From NCBI GenBank assembly GCA_014595895.1, contig JABUKB010000003.1, forward strand, positions 124,001-188,000: a DNA stretch of 64,000 bases, written 5' to 3'. The notes under the pieces were generated by a model. It was not told the DNA's origin and did no database searches. It saw only the letters and a list, made by a program, of their open reading frames with translations. Shown here in pieces: positions 27,073 to 36,346 of the stretch (position 1 is its first letter; every line of letters begins with the position of its first letter). A program made the translations under genes and the position numbers. The DNA is from Lysinibacillus odysseyi (GTDB taxonomy: Bacteria > Bacillota > Bacilli > Bacillales_A > Planococcaceae).

Positions 27073-27504
27073 ATGTCTGAAATTCTTTATATTTCAACTG
27101 CAACAACTTATGGAGGGTTAGAAGGAAAAGTCGAATCATCAGACGGTGCAATCAATATGGCTACCGCTATACCAGGAACCGATAGAGACGAGGATTTAGA
27201 AGACGTTACAAATCCTGAAGAATTGTTCGCAGCAGCATACGCAACGTGTTTTGATAGCGCCCTACAAATAGTAGCGAATAAGGAAAGATTGAATGTGGAA
27301 TCACAAGTTACAGCTACTGTGAAATTGTTAGAAGATGAGCAGGATGGATATAGATTATCTATTCACTTACAAGTTAAGGGCGAAAATATTGATAAAAACC
27401 AATTAGAAATGCTAGTCGAAAAAGCCAACCAAATCTGGCCTTATTCAGAAGAAAAAAGAAAAAACATGGAGTTAACTCTCGAAATAGATACAGTAAACCA
27501 CTAA
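27073..27504 (+). CDS. OsmC/Ohr-family protein lacking the second catalytic cysteine
   Basis: A 143-residue protein clearly of the Ohr type (TTYGGLEGKVESSDG, NPEELFAAAYATCFDSAL). Ohr enzymes reduce organic hydroperoxides with two cysteines. The first is Cys59 in ATCFDSAL, but the second, normally in a VCPYS motif, is Trp122 in QIWPYSEEKR. A typical two-Cys peroxidase cycle is therefore impossible; a one-Cys mechanism or another role must be assumed. Start at 27073 chosen for GAAGGAG spacing and the conserved N-terminus. Confidence 0.82.
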   Translation: MSEILYISTATTYGGLEGKVESSDGAINMATAIPGTDRDEDLEDVTNPEELFAAAYATCFDSALQIVANKERLNVESQVTATVKLLEDEQDGYRLSIHLQVKGENIDKNQLEMLVEKANQIWPYSEEKRKNMELTLEIDTVNH

Positions 27505-27506
27505 GT

Positions 27507-27552
27507 GACGAATGGACCCTGCAGTATTGTTCTAAAGGGTCTATATTTCGTT
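27507..27552 (+). terminator. possible terminator after the Ohr-like gene
   Basis: ACGAA and ACCCT pair with AGGGT and TTCGT around a loop of about 20 bases; moderate stem, weak T run. Confidence 0.4.
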
Positions 27553-27644
27553 CATTTGCATATTTTCCTTCATACATATGACTTTTAACTATTTCCCGCC
27601 TTTATATCTGCATACTTATAGAAAAACCGACTGGAGTTGACGGC

Positions 27645-28109
27645 TTGAGCAAGTTCAATCCAGAAAAACTATTCGTTCAATATAGGAATGGTGTAACTAC
27701 AACACAACCTGTTATTCCAAGACGTTACACACTTACTCACTCAGATGAGACGGGAGATTTATTTTTAACGATTGGAAATGAGTATGCTTGGGATAAAGTG
27801 AATACGAAAATGAGAGATGAGGTCTTGGGTGAATGGATTGTTAATGGTGGATGCTTATATTTCTATGTATATGTATATATAGATCAAGGAGAATATAGTC
27901 AAAATGCAGCCACAAAACGCAATGAAGTATTCAGGCGCGAGCTGCCACTTGCCCTAACAGCTATTCGATACGGCGATAGATTACTATTTAATAAATATGC
28001 TTACCTGGATTGCGCTACTATCATCGTCAATTTTATATCTACTTACCCTCAATTTGCTAGGCAAGAGAATTGGGGGAACTTCAGCAGCTTATCTATGTCA
28101 TTCGATTAG
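27645..28109 (+). CDS. Staygreen-domain protein
   Basis: A 154-residue protein matching the Staygreen family: FNPEKLFVQYRNGV at the N-terminus and, at the C-terminus, LTAIRYGDRLLFNKYAYLD and QENWGNF. Plant Staygreen proteins remove magnesium from chlorophyll a, and some bacterial homologues have been reported to do so in vitro, but the natural role in non-photosynthetic bacteria is unknown. The start is TTG at 27645 with GGAG eight bases upstream. Transcribed alone. Confidence 0.8.
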   Translation: MSKFNPEKLFVQYRNGVTTTQPVIPRRYTLTHSDETGDLFLTIGNEYAWDKVNTKMRDEVLGEWIVNGGCLYFYVYVYIDQGEYSQNAATKRNEVFRRELPLALTAIRYGDRLLFNKYAYLDCATIIVNFISTYPQFARQENWGNFSSLSMSFD

Positions 28110-28252
28110 CATTTATAGATAGCAGAGGAAATATAGTTGCTTTGAGAATTTCACCATAACAGCACTCCCTGGCAACATTAGAAAAACAATGTGCAGCTGA
28201 ACATCCATTACCCTTTCCAAATTCTAAAATGGCTTTAACAAGCAAACACACT

Positions 28253-28286
28253 AGAGGCAAGTAATCGTTAATGATTACTTGCCTCT
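28253..28286 (+). terminator. strong hairpin terminator
   Basis: AGAGGCAAGTAATC pairs perfectly with GATTACTTGCCTCT around GTTAAT-like loop bases, followed by TCTCTT. Confidence 0.75.
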
Positions 28287-28341
28287 TCTCTTAAAATATT
28301 TGAGACCTTTCATAACCGCCCTCGCCATTATATAGCGATGT

Positions 28342-28415
28342 TTATAATGCAGCAGACCCGCCATCCATTGAAATGACGACACCATGGATATATAGTCCTT
28401 CCTCGCTAAGTAAAA
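28342..28415 (-). pseudogene. C-terminal remnant of a short-chain dehydrogenase
   Basis: The minus strand encodes LLSEEGLYIHGVVISMDGGS then AAL and a stop, the typical tail of an SDR oxidoreductase (S-x-x-x-x-x-x-G ... DGG). An in-frame TGA lies just before it and no upstream SDR sequence remains before the histidine kinase gene's stop. A decayed gene. Confidence 0.6.
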
Positions 28416-28440
28416 ATCAAATTGCTTTACTGCCTCAGAG

Positions 28441-29814
28441 CTACCCCTTTGGAAAAATAATTGTAAAAGTTGTCCCTTTATTTACTTCGCTTTCAATCTC
28501 GATGGAAGCATCATGATAAGTTAGCACTTCCTGCACAATGGATAAACCTAAACCCATTCCATCTTTATTTCGGGCTTTATCTACTCGATAAAAGCGTTCA
28601 AATATCTTGTCCAATAAATGTTTTTCTATGCCAACGCCTGTGTCTTTAATCTTCACGACAACTCGAGATTCCTCTTCAATACTTTGAATGCTTATTTCCC
28701 CATACTCCTTATTGTATTTAATCGCATTTCCAATTAAATTTTCCCATGCATTCATCAATAGCGATCGGTCTGCATAAACCGTTGCAGGATGTAGCTCTAT
28801 TTTAATTTCAAGCCCTTTTTCTTCTATACGCCATAACATAGAATGTACAACTTGATGGAGCTGCTCATCTATCTGTACTAGCTGTTTATTAATCGGGTAT
28901 GTTCCTTGATCGATGGATGTAAGGATGAGCAATTGTTTTGTTAAATTGGATAAACGTTTTGCTTCTGTTTGGATAATTCTATTGTATCCTTTTCCTTCCT
29001 CTGAAGAGATTTCCCTTTCAAGAAGCTCTGAATATCCTTGAATATTTAATAAAGGTGATTGAAAATCATGAGAAACATTATTCACAAACTTTTTTCTTCC
29101 TTCATCTGTGTTCGCTAACTTCTGTTGCATCATACGGAAACTATCAGCTAGCTGTCCGATTTCATCCTTTCGATTGATCATCAAAGGATAATTAAAGTTA
29201 TGATTCGCAATTTCTTGCGTTGCACTTGTTAATTCTGAGATTGAGCGGGTCAACCTTCGAGATAACAGCAATATTCCTATGATACTACTAATAAAAACAG
29301 CAAAGATAAACCCAAAAATGATTAAATGAAACTCTGTAAAGAAGCTTGTATTATTTGAACGTAAAAATAGTGCATACTCTTCGCCTTCAACCTCTATTTT
29401 CGTTCCCACAGTATTTTTTATATCATTTGCAAAATGACTCATCATTAAGTATGAATCTTTAAAGGATTTAACACCATGGTACGTATCTTCTCCTTCAAAT
29501 AATGCATACATTTGATTATTTAATTCCTTGTCATGAAACTGCTCGCCAAACGTAATCATTTCTCCGTCTCTTTTAACTAGTGCAATTTGGTAACCCAAGT
29601 GGCTCATAGTCTGCAAAAAATCGGAAGACCCCTGAAGAGTGGTTTCATGTACTTCCATTTGTTCCGATAACTGTTCTGTAATATCGAGATAGCGATTATT
29701 CAATTGTTCCTTCACAAACGCAACATACAGTATATTGGAACAAATAAATCCAATGAAAATACTTATGCAAATAATAATCATTGTATATAAAATAAAACGC
29801 TGTAGTAATTTCAT
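28441..29814 (-). CDS. two-component sensor histidine kinase
   Basis: A 457-residue membrane sensor kinase. Two transmembrane segments (about residues 8-32 and 160-182) enclose an extracellular sensor of about 130 residues; a HAMP segment follows, then the phospho-acceptor H-box (NNVSHDFQSPLLNIQGYSEL), N-box (NAWENLIGNAIKYN) and G-boxes (DTGVGIEK, GMGLGLSIVQ). It should phosphorylate the response regulator encoded just upstream, whose gene overlaps it by four bases. The signal is unknown. Confidence 0.92.
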   Translation of the reverse strand: MKLLQRFILYTMIIICISIFIGFICSNILYVAFVKEQLNNRYLDITEQLSEQMEVHETTLQGSSDFLQTMSHLGYQIALVKRDGEMITFGEQFHDKELNNQMYALFEGEDTYHGVKSFKDSYLMMSHFANDIKNTVGTKIEVEGEEYALFLRSNNTSFFTEFHLIIFGFIFAVFISSIIGILLLSRRLTRSISELTSATQEIANHNFNYPLMINRKDEIGQLADSFRMMQQKLANTDEGRKKFVNNVSHDFQSPLLNIQGYSELLEREISSEEGKGYNRIIQTEAKRLSNLTKQLLILTSIDQGTYPINKQLVQIDEQLHQVVHSMLWRIEEKGLEIKIELHPATVYADRSLLMNAWENLIGNAIKYNKEYGEISIQSIEEESRVVVKIKDTGVGIEKHLLDKIFERFYRVDKARNKDGMGLGLSIVQEVLTYHDASIEIESEVNKGTTFTIIFPKG

Positions 29815-30482
29815 CTTTTTACCTCAAGTCGATAGCCAAAGCCCCGTATTGTGACAATTTCAATGGTCGCTTCAGCTCTTTTTAATCGTTCCCGTATTCG
29901 ATTAATATGCGTATTTAATGTAAATTCGGGCTGTTCTAAGGTCTCGCCCCATATTTCATCAATTAAATCCCAGCGGCTTACGTTTCGGCCCGTCCGCTGC
30001 AATAAATATAATAAAATCTCCAATTCCTTCATTGGCCAAATAAATTGTTTCTCTCCAATGCTTAACTCCCAAGTATCCTTATCCATTTTGACATTCCCAA
30101 CTACACTTTGTGCTTGATGGATTTTTCGATAGCGTCTTAAAATGGCATTTACTCGAAATAGCAACTCCTTTGTTTCAAAAGGTTTGACGATATAATCATC
30201 AATCCCTTGCCCAAAGCCCCTCTCTTTATCTTCAATTTGCCCTTTCGCCGTTAACAAAATAACGGGAATTTCATACTGTTTAGTGACTATGTTCGCTAAT
30301 TGAAAGCCATTCATTCCAGGCATCATAACATCAATGATTGCTAAATCAAATGGATGTTGTTGCAAAAAAGCAAGCGCTGCCTCGGCATTGCTTGCTTTTT
30401 TCACATTATATCCAGCCTGTTCTAAATGGATAGAAACTAATTGCAAAATCGCTTCATCGTCGTCTACGATCAATAATGGCAA
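29811..30482 (-). CDS. OmpR-family response regulator
   Basis: A 223-residue response regulator: receiver domain (DDDEAI acidic pocket, phospho-Asp in LAIIDVMMPG, VKPFE lysine) and an OmpR/PhoB winged helix (LNTHINRIRERLKR, VTIRGFGYRLE). It overlaps the kinase gene and lies 22 bases after the MMPL exporter gene, so exporter, regulator and kinase form one transcription unit. Confidence 0.93.
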   Translation of the reverse strand: MPLLIVDDDEAILQLVSIHLEQAGYNVKKASNAEAALAFLQQHPFDLAIIDVMMPGMNGFQLANIVTKQYEIPVILLTAKGQIEDKERGFGQGIDDYIVKPFETKELLFRVNAILRRYRKIHQAQSVVGNVKMDKDTWELSIGEKQFIWPMKELEILLYLLQRTGRNVSRWDLIDEIWGETLEQPEFTLNTHINRIRERLKRAEATIEIVTIRGFGYRLEVKR

Positions 30483-30504
30483 TTACATTTCCTCCTTTAT
30501 AGAC

Positions 30505-32598
30505 TTATTTTTTATCTTTTTCAAAGAATAAAATGAGTGAAGGTAATAACATTCCGCGTACTAAGAATGTATCAATAATAATCCCGATTGCAACGATAAA
30601 TCCAAAAATAAATAAATCTGTAATCGGCATTGTCGTTAATGCTGCAAACGTTGCTGCAAGAATAATACCTGCTGACGAGATTACCCCACCTGTATTACGT
30701 ATAGCAACTTCTAAGGCATCTTTTACTTTTAAATGTTTACGCTCCTCTAAGAAACGGCTCACAAGAATAATATTATAGTCAATACCTAACGCTACTAAAA
30801 ATACAAAGGCATAAACCGGAGCACGGGTTGAAATGGCATCATAGCCAAATAACACATCTACTAAGAAAATCCCTAAACCTAACGCTGATACAAATGAGAT
30901 TAAAATCGTTGCCATCATGTAGATTGGCATTTTAACGGATTTTGTAAGAACTAGTAACAATACAAGAATAAGTAATGTTTCCAGAATGACAATCTTGATG
31001 ATATCTTGTTTATTCACTTGTTGTTCATCGACTAATTTTGACGTTGTTCCGGTAAATGATAACTCAACTTCTTGATCATTTGATAAACGGTAGGTTGCAT
31101 GATCTGCACGGAATTCCTCCAAAAATTCAATAGCTTCGATACTATATGGGTTTTCCTTTAACGATACCGTTATTTTACCGTATTGCCCATCCTCTGTTAA
31201 CCCGGAAGCTCTTGCAGAACCAATCTGTTCATTGTCTGAGAACGAGGTTGCAATTTCCTGTAATTGTTCTTGAGTTAGGTCTTCACCAGTAACAAGAACT
31301 GTTGTTTGAGCTAAATCTCCTTTATTGAACTTCTCCTCTACTATTTCAAATGCTACACGTGATGGTAAGTCCTCAGGGAAGTTTTTTACCGAGTTAAATT
31401 CATAATCCAAATTGAATATATTGGCTACTGTGACTAATAAAAATAATAGTACTGTGCCACCAACCAAACCTGGTTTCTGTACAACAAATTTTGCAATAGG
31501 TCCCCAAATACCATGTTTCACTTCTTTTGTATCACCATATTTAGGTACCTTTGGCCAGAACGCTTTACGTCCAAATAACGCAAATAATGCTGGAATAAGA
31601 GTTACAGAAGCAAGCATGATGACGATCATTGCAGCACCAAATATTGGCGCAAAGTTTTGGTAATCACGGAAATCCGCAAAGTATAAAATGATCATCGCTG
31701 CAAATACAGTACCACCTGCAAATAAGACCGGCGTCGCAGTTGCACGCATTGCTACTTTCATTGCTTCATATTTATCTTCATAATGATTTAGTTCTTCTCT
31801 ATAACGAGAAAATACAAATAATGAATAATCAATAACGGCTGCAAACAATAAAATACTCATAATTGAAGTTGTTTGGTTATTGATTTCAAGTCCCCCTGCA
31901 CCAAGCAAAGCGACTGTTTGATTAACTACTTGATAGACTACTACTGTTGCAAATAGTGGAATAATTGCAAGTAGGGGGGAACGATAAATAGCAATTAATA
32001 ACACTAAAATAATTGCGATTGTTGCAAATAATAGTTTTAAGTCTGCAGATTGAAATAACTTTACCGTATCGCCTGCAATACCTGCCGGACCAGTAATATA
32101 AAAATCTGTATTTAATTCGTCTGCAATTTTTGTCCCTACCTCAGTTGTGTCATCATTAATCTGTGCATAGTCCCCGCTTCCTAAACCAGCTTTCAGATTC
32201 ATCGGAACAATCATTGTGGTTTTATCTTCTGACAAAAACGCTGATAATGCTTGAGGAGGCAATACGGATATATCGACAATGTCTTCTATTCCCTCAATAT
32301 TTGCGGCTTTAATTCCATCAATAATAGCAATAACGTTTTCTATTGCCAATTCCTCGTCCGGATTATGGAATACATAAATCCCTGGAGTTCCTTGATCATT
32401 CGGGAAATACTCATCTAATTTATTTTGTGTAATTATGGATTGCGCTTCATCAGGCAGTGATTGGAAATTAGTGACTTTATACTCCTCTAATCTAGGTCCT
32501 GCGCTAATCCCAACCATTAAAACTAGCCAAAGTATAACAGTGATCCATGCTCCTTTTTTTGTAGCGACTTTATCTGTGAATGATTTTAATAAATTCAT
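30505..32598 (-). CDS. MMPL/RND-family membrane exporter
   Basis: A 697-residue membrane protein with the twofold MMPL layout: one helix, a large external loop, five helices, then a repeat. Conserved blocks are AAVIDYSLFVFSRYREEL (first half) and VALGIDYNIILVSRFLEE (second half), the latter with the G-x-D-Y proton-path motif. Family members export lipids, drugs or antimicrobial peptides. The start at 32598 has AAAGGAGG and a typical N-terminus; an upstream frame from 32739 has no support. Co-transcribed with a two-component system that may respond to the exported or toxic compound. Confidence 0.88.
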   Translation of the reverse strand: MNLLKSFTDKVATKKGAWITVILWLVLMVGISAGPRLEEYKVTNFQSLPDEAQSIITQNKLDEYFPNDQGTPGIYVFHNPDEELAIENVIAIIDGIKAANIEGIEDIVDISVLPPQALSAFLSEDKTTMIVPMNLKAGLGSGDYAQINDDTTEVGTKIADELNTDFYITGPAGIAGDTVKLFQSADLKLLFATIAIILVLLIAIYRSPLLAIIPLFATVVVYQVVNQTVALLGAGGLEINNQTTSIMSILLFAAVIDYSLFVFSRYREELNHYEDKYEAMKVAMRATATPVLFAGGTVFAAMIILYFADFRDYQNFAPIFGAAMIVIMLASVTLIPALFALFGRKAFWPKVPKYGDTKEVKHGIWGPIAKFVVQKPGLVGGTVLLFLLVTVANIFNLDYEFNSVKNFPEDLPSRVAFEIVEEKFNKGDLAQTTVLVTGEDLTQEQLQEIATSFSDNEQIGSARASGLTEDGQYGKITVSLKENPYSIEAIEFLEEFRADHATYRLSNDQEVELSFTGTTSKLVDEQQVNKQDIIKIVILETLLILVLLLVLTKSVKMPIYMMATILISFVSALGLGIFLVDVLFGYDAISTRAPVYAFVFLVALGIDYNIILVSRFLEERKHLKVKDALEVAIRNTGGVISSAGIILAATFAALTTMPITDLFIFGFIVAIGIIIDTFLVRGMLLPSLILFFEKDKK

Positions 32599-32765
32599 CG
32601 TTTTCCTCCTTTTCATAACCCTTTTTGAGTATATATTTGATTTATAAACTCTATATAAATTCAAATTTTGCCGTAGCAAATGGGAAAGAAAGAATAAAAA
32701 GCTTATGTAAAATGGAATGCAAAAATCCTGAAATTTCATAAAAGGGCAGTTCTTTTCTAAATCAA

Positions 32766-32806
32766 AAGAGAATTCTATCGATTATTGAATCGATAGAATT
32801 CTCTTT
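32766..32806. terminator. bidirectional perfect hairpin
   Basis: AGAGAATTCTATCGATT and AATCGATAGAATTCTCT form a 17-bp perfect stem around ATTG, with A and T tracts outside. Confidence 0.8.
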
Positions 32807-32821
32807 CACCCTGCATTTCTT

Positions 32822-33070
32822 CTACCAGAAGAAGGCTGGAGCTAATGCAATGCCTGTAATTACACCTAATGCAAGGCCATATCCAAACCCTGGACGGAAT
32901 CCCCAAAAGCCAAGTCCGTATCCACCAAAATTATTATCTGGCATAAGCCAAACCTGTCTGTTATCTACCCTTGTAATCCTACCAACGTGTACATTTCCTT
33001 TATTATCGTTGATTCGTACACGTCTCCCTTGGTATTTACAACATAAATCATATGCTTGATTTGGATTCAT
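32822..33070 (-). CDS. small hypothetical protein with glycine/aromatic tail
   Basis: An 82-residue protein. Residues 1-45 look like a small soluble domain (YQGRRVRINDNKGNVHVGRI resembles an SH3/Sm-like barrel strand pair), and the rest is Gly-, Phe- and Trp-rich with a hydrophobic end. Similar small proteins occur in Bacillus genomes without known function; a spore or surface association is a guess. AGGAGG ribosome site. Single gene ending at a strong terminator. Confidence 0.7.
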   Translation of the reverse strand: MNPNQAYDLCCKYQGRRVRINDNKGNVHVGRITRVDNRQVWLMPDNNFGGYGLGFWGFRPGFGYGLALGVITGIALAPAFFW

Positions 33071-33175
33071 CTTCTATCCTCCTCTCATAAAAAAGATATA
33101 CTACTATATGTTTAAAATTTTCGCACATACAGGCGTATTTTCTATTTCATATACTAAAAATAAAGGAGGAAGCTC

Positions 33176-33919
33176 ATGCCCGTTCTTTCCACAAAATATC
33201 TTTTCGAAGAAGAAAGTGATCGACAGCGACTTGCTGGTGAATTAGTGAAAGAGATTTTTCCGGGGGCACCCCCTGAAGCAATTGAATATGAACTATTGCA
33301 ACAAGGCTTACTTCAAAAAGGGAGGATATCTCTATCCCTTGATGTTTGGCAGCTAATAGAACACCAATTTCAGACGTTAATGCTTCATTGGGAAGGTCCT
33401 AATATTCCCATTTATATTTTCCCGATAGCAAACGGATTTAAGAAAAATGGGATGGCCTATCGAGAAGGAATTTGCCTCTTTATTTCTGCAAAATTAACGG
33501 CAAAAGAATTACAAGCTCTCTTTACACATGAATATCACCATATGTGTCGTCGAGCTTTTATAAATGAACCTCCAACGTTAATGGATTCGCTTGTTATGGA
33601 AGGTCTTGCTGAGGATGCTGTTGAAAATTTATTTGGAAGGGACTATTTAAGTGATTGGACACAATCCTACTCCTTAACGGACGTACAAAACTATTGGGAT
33701 TCACATTTTGTCTCTGCACTCTATCAAAGAGGACTACATCTGCACAAACCTTTTTTATTTGGAGACGATCTATTAAAGCTACCTCCTTGGATTGGCTACT
33801 GTGCAGGGTATCGAATTGTTGAGGCTTTTAAAGAAAGATGCGGTTCATTTAGCATAAAAGAACTTATGCAGATGAACACAGAGGATATCATTGATGGGGC
33901 AGGGTTCAGACGGAATTAG
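33176..33919 (+). CDS. DUF2268-type putative zinc-dependent protease
   Basis: A 247-residue protein. THEYHHMCRR supplies an H-E-x-x-H zinc motif, and MEGLAEDAVENLFG, 30-40 residues later, provides the usual downstream glutamate, the layout of the DUF2268 family. No signal peptide is visible, so it is probably cytoplasmic. Substrate unknown. Good AAAGGAGGA ribosome site. Its right flank has a hairpin and an att-like copy. Confidence 0.8.
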   Translation: MPVLSTKYLFEEESDRQRLAGELVKEIFPGAPPEAIEYELLQQGLLQKGRISLSLDVWQLIEHQFQTLMLHWEGPNIPIYIFPIANGFKKNGMAYREGICLFISAKLTAKELQALFTHEYHHMCRRAFINEPPTLMDSLVMEGLAEDAVENLFGRDYLSDWTQSYSLTDVQNYWDSHFVSALYQRGLHLHKPFLFGDDLLKLPPWIGYCAGYRIVEAFKERCGSFSIKELMQMNTEDIIDGAGFRRN

Positions 33920-33935
33920 GGATAAGTTTTATATG

Positions 33936-33972
33936 CTACCTAAAACACTTGTTGTATGAGCGTTCTAGGTAG
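33936..33972 (+). terminator. terminator of the DUF2268 gene, left of att copy 6
   Basis: CTACCTA pairs with TAGGTAG, followed by TTCTTTTTT. It ends 22 bases before the att-like core and resembles the hairpin at 7096. Confidence 0.7.
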
Positions 33973-33992
33973 TTCTTTTTTACACAGTCTTT

Positions 33993-34011
33993 ATTTATAT
34001 TACGGTTCACC
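33993..34011 (+). repeat. att-like repeat copy 6
   Basis: ATTTATATTACGGTTCACC: the ACGGTTCACC half is intact. Hairpin, 22 bases, then core, as at the rlmH end. Confidence 0.55.
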
Positions 34012-34117
34012 ATATTGTAAATAAATGGCGTTTTATATTCTATTTTTTAATATATACTGCTCAGGATCAACAGAAGTATACTTGCTATTAAGTAATAACT
34101 CATATGATTTCCGTTAC

Positions 34118-34837
34118 TTATACTAAATCTAAAGCTATTTCTACCATTTGTGTAAATGAAGTTTGTCTTTCCTCTTGTGTTGCTTGTTCATGTGTAATCA
34201 TGTGGTCACTTACTGTTAAAATTGTTAATGCTTTCACTCCAGCACTAGCGGCATTTAAATACAAACTTGTCGTTTCCATTTCTTCCGCTAATATTCCCAT
34301 CTTCGCCCACTTCTCTGTTGCTGTTTTATCGGCATTATAGAAAACATCACTAGATAGTACATTGCCTACATGAACCTTATAATTTTTTTCATCAGCTATT
34401 TTCTTAGCTTTTTCTAATAATTCATATGACGCTGTTATGGGAAATTGACCTGGTAGATCCCACTGATGTAGATAATTTGAATTGGTTGCTGCTCCCATAG
34501 CAAGCACGATATCATATAACTTAATATCATTTTGCATAGCCCCACATGAGCCTACTCGAATTAAGTTTTTCACTCCAAAAATATTAATGAGTTCCCATGA
34601 ATAAATCGCCATGCTTGGTGTCCCCATACCGGTACCCATAACCGAAATTTTCTTTCCTTTATACTCGCCTGTGTACCCTAACATACCTCTAACTTCATTA
34701 AAAAGAGCAGGTTTTTCTAAAAAGGTTTCAGCTATAAACTTTGCACGAAGTGGATCTCCTGGCAAAAGTATAGTTTCCGCTATTTCTATTCCATTCGGCT
34801 TAATATGAGGTGTTTCTTTTAATTCATTGTTATTCAT
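34118..34837 (-). CDS. deoD: purine nucleoside phosphorylase DeoD-type
   Basis: A 239-residue hexameric-type purine nucleoside phosphorylase that splits purine ribonucleosides and deoxyribonucleosides with phosphate. Marks: LPGDPLRAKFIAE at the N-terminus, MGTGMGTPSMAIYSWELI, RVGSCGAM (phosphate site), EMETTSLYLNA (ribose site) and the catalytic Asp in LTVSDHM. Full length. It is the only gene between the att-like copies at 33993 and 34912, so it may travel as a one-gene cassette. Confidence 0.95.
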   Translation of the reverse strand: MNNNELKETPHIKPNGIEIAETILLPGDPLRAKFIAETFLEKPALFNEVRGMLGYTGEYKGKKISVMGTGMGTPSMAIYSWELINIFGVKNLIRVGSCGAMQNDIKLYDIVLAMGAATNSNYLHQWDLPGQFPITASYELLEKAKKIADEKNYKVHVGNVLSSDVFYNADKTATEKWAKMGILAEEMETTSLYLNAASAGVKALTILTVSDHMITHEQATQEERQTSFTQMVEIALDLV

Positions 34838-34911
34838 TTCATTCTCTCCTTACTATCTTTTTATTATTGTTAACCACCCCCAAAACTTTAATCCAAATTA
34901 AATAAAATCTA

Positions 34912-34931
34912 ATTTATGTTACGGTTCGCTG
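34912..34931 (+). repeat. att-like repeat copy 7
   Basis: ATTTATGTTACGGTTCGCTG shares TTATG-TTACGGTTC with the family. It is followed by the small hairpin ACTTCA/TGAAGT and a T run. It lies between divergently transcribed deoD and the exporter-like gene. Confidence 0.5.
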
Positions 34932-35076
34932 CACTTCATTTAAGTGAAGTTTTTTCATGATTTTATATGATACAACTAAGACCAAGGAGCCTGTGCTTTC
35001 ACGGCTTAATAATATTTTGTTACAATTAATTAATACTGGTTATCATGAAAATAAAGAAAACAATAGGATGGTATAT

Positions 35077-36039
35077 ATGGTTGGAATGGGATATCGAACA
35101 ATTAAGACTGCAATAGGAGCAGGGTTAGCAATTTGGATTGCAAGTTTACTCGACCTGGAATTCGCGTCATTTGCGGCCATAATCGTTATTATGTGTATTG
35201 AGAAGACAAAGAAAAAGACATTACATTCCATTCAGAAAAAATTCTTCGCATCAATTTTATCTTTAATTCTTGGTTCCATCTGTTTTGAATTATTAGGATA
35301 TCAACCCATTGTCTTAACTCTATTTATCCTATTATTTGTCCCAATCCTTGTAAAAGTCCGTATTCAAGAAGGTTTGATCACAAGCATAGTTATAGTTCTA
35401 CATATTTATACAGTAGAGGAAGCCAATCTCGAAAATTTATTGAATGAACTTTATATTATTTTTATTGGTATAGGAATTGCCTTACTCGTAAACAGCATTA
35501 TGCCTAGCTTTAAAAAAGACATTCAAAAATATAAAACAGACATTGAAAATAAATTCAGCGTTATACTATACGAATTTTCAACATTTTTAAAGGACAGTAA
35601 GCGAAACTGGAATGGGAAAGAATTAATCGAAGTAGAAAATCTCCTTAATCAGGCTAAGAGCATAGCGATACAAGATGTAGAAAACCATCTGTTAAGAAAA
35701 GAAAATAGAGATTATTATTATTTTGAAATGCGCGAGGATCAGCTAGAAATTCTAAAACGGATGGCAGCTATTGTAAGCCTTGTTTCTTCATCAGAGTTAG
35801 ATATTAAACAAAGAGGGATGCTTGCTGATATCTTTCTGAACATCAGTCAGCACGTGGATTCAGGAGATACCACTATTGCGTTAAAGCAATTAGAGGAGTA
35901 CGAAGAGTCCATACGTGAAACAGAATTACCGAAGACAAGGGAAGAATTTGAAATTAGAGCAAATCTATTTTATTTAAATTTTGAAATTAAGAACTACTTA
36001 ATGATTAAGAAAAATCTTTTCACCGGAAATAAACCCTAG
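35077..36039 (+). CDS. aromatic acid exporter (ArAE/FUSC-like) family protein
   Basis: A 320-residue protein with about five N-terminal membrane segments (GYRTIKTAIGAGLAIWIASL is a typical opening) and a soluble, helical C-terminal half of about 170 residues. This is the Gram-positive half-size form of aromatic acid exporter proteins, such as YqjA. The substrate is unknown. The start at 35077 is chosen because the family begins at GYRTIK and AATAGGATGG lies upstream; the frame is open from 34957. It is the only gene between the att-like copies near 34912 and 36237. Confidence 0.78.
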   Translation: MVGMGYRTIKTAIGAGLAIWIASLLDLEFASFAAIIVIMCIEKTKKKTLHSIQKKFFASILSLILGSICFELLGYQPIVLTLFILLFVPILVKVRIQEGLITSIVIVLHIYTVEEANLENLLNELYIIFIGIGIALLVNSIMPSFKKDIQKYKTDIENKFSVILYEFSTFLKDSKRNWNGKELIEVENLLNQAKSIAIQDVENHLLRKENRDYYYFEMREDQLEILKRMAAIVSLVSSSELDIKQRGMLADIFLNISQHVDSGDTTIALKQLEEYEESIRETELPKTREEFEIRANLFYLNFEIKNYLMIKKNLFTGNKP

Positions 36040-36201
36040 TCCTATTGGCTAGTTATCACCCGGGCAATACCAGGAGGATAGATTTTTGGACTTATTTAGC
36101 CAAGCGACTTGTCCCTGTGGTTTTCCTCTAAATTAACCATTGTAGAGAATTGACGTTGCTGAGATGTTATGGAAATAGAAATTCTTAATCAATCGTCTAT
36201 A

Positions 36202-36227
36202 GCACTATTTGCCAATGCAAATAGTGC
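36202..36227 (+). terminator. terminator left of att copy 8
   Basis: GCACTATTTGC pairs perfectly with GCAAATAGTGC and is followed by TTTTTT. The att-like core begins 21 bases later. Confidence 0.85.
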
Positions 36228-36236
36228 TTTTTTAAA

Positions 36237-36256
36237 CTGCACTTACACTTATGATA
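36237..36256 (+). repeat. att-like repeat copy 8 (rlmH-side half only)
   Basis: CTGCACTTACACTTATGATA compares with CCGCACTTACTTATGATA at the rlmH end. The CGGTTC half is lost. Confidence 0.5.
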
Positions 36257-36346
36257 TTATATGAAAGTTTCGAAATGCCAGATAAAGTTATTAATATATC
36301 AGTTTTGCCAGAAAATTAATAAAGTAAATTTAGGAGACTCCCCTCT

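Larger units (their letters stand above)
28110..28440. other. intergenic region with terminator and SDR remnant
   Basis: Holds the hairpin at 28253 and the SDR tail fragment at 28342; nothing else recognised. Confidence 0.6.
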
